From contig NC_092407.1 of NCBI RefSeq assembly GCF_009017415.1, positions 1,612,001 through 1,676,000 of the forward strand: a stretch of DNA of 64,000 nt, read 5' to 3'. The notes beneath the pieces are model-generated. The model did not search any database. It was given only the letters and a program-made list of their open reading frames with translations, and had not been told where the DNA came from. The DNA comes from Aspergillus flavus. Taxonomy: Eukaryota > Ascomycota > Eurotiomycetes > Eurotiales > Aspergillaceae. Position 1 is the stretch's first letter. The number at the start of each line of letters is the position of its first letter. Positions 63,439 through 64,000 of the stretch are shown here, piece by piece. The position numbers and the translations under genes were made by a program.

Positions 63439-63972
63439 CTACAATACATGACGAGAGAACGATCCATGGGAAGAGGAAGGAGAATGGTAAGCTAAGTAGA
63501 ATGTTATATGGTCTTGGTGAAGATTCACGGTGAAGGCGCTAGACCACTTTTGGAAGGACAAGAGTATGGAGGTAGCTGCCTCCCATCTAGCTGCACTAGC
63601 AGCAATGAGCCGATCATACGCCGAACAGATCCCGTCTTGATGGTCTATATCTGATATCAATCTGTATATCTCTTCTACAGACAACGCGATCCGATCTGTT
63701 CTGTGAACAGCCATACAAGCCTCGACATGAGACGCGGTTCTATCCCGCAGATCCTGAAGCAATTCAACCAGGCATCTAAGCAGCTGGAGCGAGTCTTCTT
63801 TCCCAATGCTGGATGGCCTTACGTTTCGGACATTATTTCCCACTACATCGTTGGCTATCTCTTTGGCTTCAAGAACGACTTTCTCGATTTCTGCGTCCTT
63901 TGTCTTTGCATGTTTGCACGCCATCGCAACGAAAGCGTACCCTTGACTGTGGCCCGATGAGAAGGTTGTCAT
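63439..63972 (-). CDS. Hypothetical protein at window edge, possibly partial
   Basis: 177-codon frame from ATG 63972 to TAG 63439. Composition is coding-like: KTKDAEIEKVVLEAKEIAND, then LQLLRCLVELLQDLRDR and RLIAASAARWEAATSILLSF, i.e. mostly amphipathic helices. An in-frame TAG lies a few codons upstream of the ATG, so either this is the start or an upstream exon lies beyond the window. No signal peptide, no known domain. The C-terminal 40 residues (after SFQKW) look less coding-like and may be intron read-through. Confidence 0.4.
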   Translation of the reverse strand: MTTFSSGHSQGYAFVAMACKHAKTKDAEIEKVVLEAKEIANDVVGNNVRNVRPSSIGKEDSLQLLRCLVELLQDLRDRTASHVEACMAVHRTDRIALSVEEIYRLISDIDHQDGICSAYDRLIAASAARWEAATSILLSFQKWSSAFTVNLHQDHITFYLAYHSPSSSHGSFSRHVL

Positions 63973-64000
63973 CTTCAGCAGCTATCTCAAGTTTCTGGAC

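Overview
The window is nuclear DNA of a filamentous ascomycete. Genes are split by short introns (45-124 nt) with GTRNGT donors, CTNAC-type branch points and YAG acceptors. Typical fungal families are present: Zn2Cys6 regulator, DUF3435/FluG-domain protein, tannase and DUF1772. The secreted dipeptidyl peptidase, with its 771-residue length and 16-residue signal peptide, looks like the enzyme of Aspergillus, probably section Flavi (A. oryzae/A. flavus). The species guess rests on memory of that protein, not on a search. I resolved exon structures by hand; they are models, and most were checked by total length being divisible by three.

Layout. 1-2591: 3' part of an ENA-type P-type cation ATPase; the window opens inside the TGES motif. 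3635-7513: a four-exon Zn2Cys6 regulator divergent from a medium-chain enoyl-reductase-like gene. 7.5-15.3 kb: gene-poor, with decayed fragments. 15.4-29.7 kb: a housekeeping-like block on the minus strand (oxidoreductase-like-domain protein, ATP synthase subunit 9, DUF4139 protein with FG repeats, dipeptidyl peptidase, glycine-rich repeat secreted protein, GNAT acetyltransferase). 30.5-34.0 kb: a broken DUF3435/zinc-finger gene, a relative of Starship captain recombinases. 34.6-41.7 kb: an accessory block of secreted proteins, most in unannotated-looking multi-exon form: two small cysteine-containing proteins, a short secreted peptide, and two trypsin-fold proteins whose whole catalytic triad is replaced. 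43.0-46.7 kb: a questin-oxidase-like gene and an anthrone-oxygenase-like DUF1772 gene. 47.4-52.2 kb: leucine-rich protein, a conserved hypothetical and an FAD monooxygenase with an N-terminal SnoaL-like domain. 52.97-53.13 kb: two tandem tRNA-Thr(AGU). 54.0-55.6 kb: tannase/feruloyl esterase. 55.6-64 kb: mostly decayed DNA with three HNH-nuclease-type copies, one apparently intact and two broken, one of them spanned by a 53-bp inverted repeat.

The most interesting material is the 34.6-41.7 kb secreted block. The two trypsin-like paralogues keep the fold, the disulfides and the N-terminal IVGG, but carry Asn/Asp for the catalytic His, Asn for Asp and His for Ser. Their signal peptides end directly at IVGG, so they should be made as mature, catalytically dead proteins. 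Next to one of them is a four-exon gene for a 108-residue secreted protein with nine cysteines in its last 43 residues. The questin oxidase and anthrone oxygenase homologues belong to the same chemistry (emodin-type anthraquinones), but no polyketide synthase is in the window.
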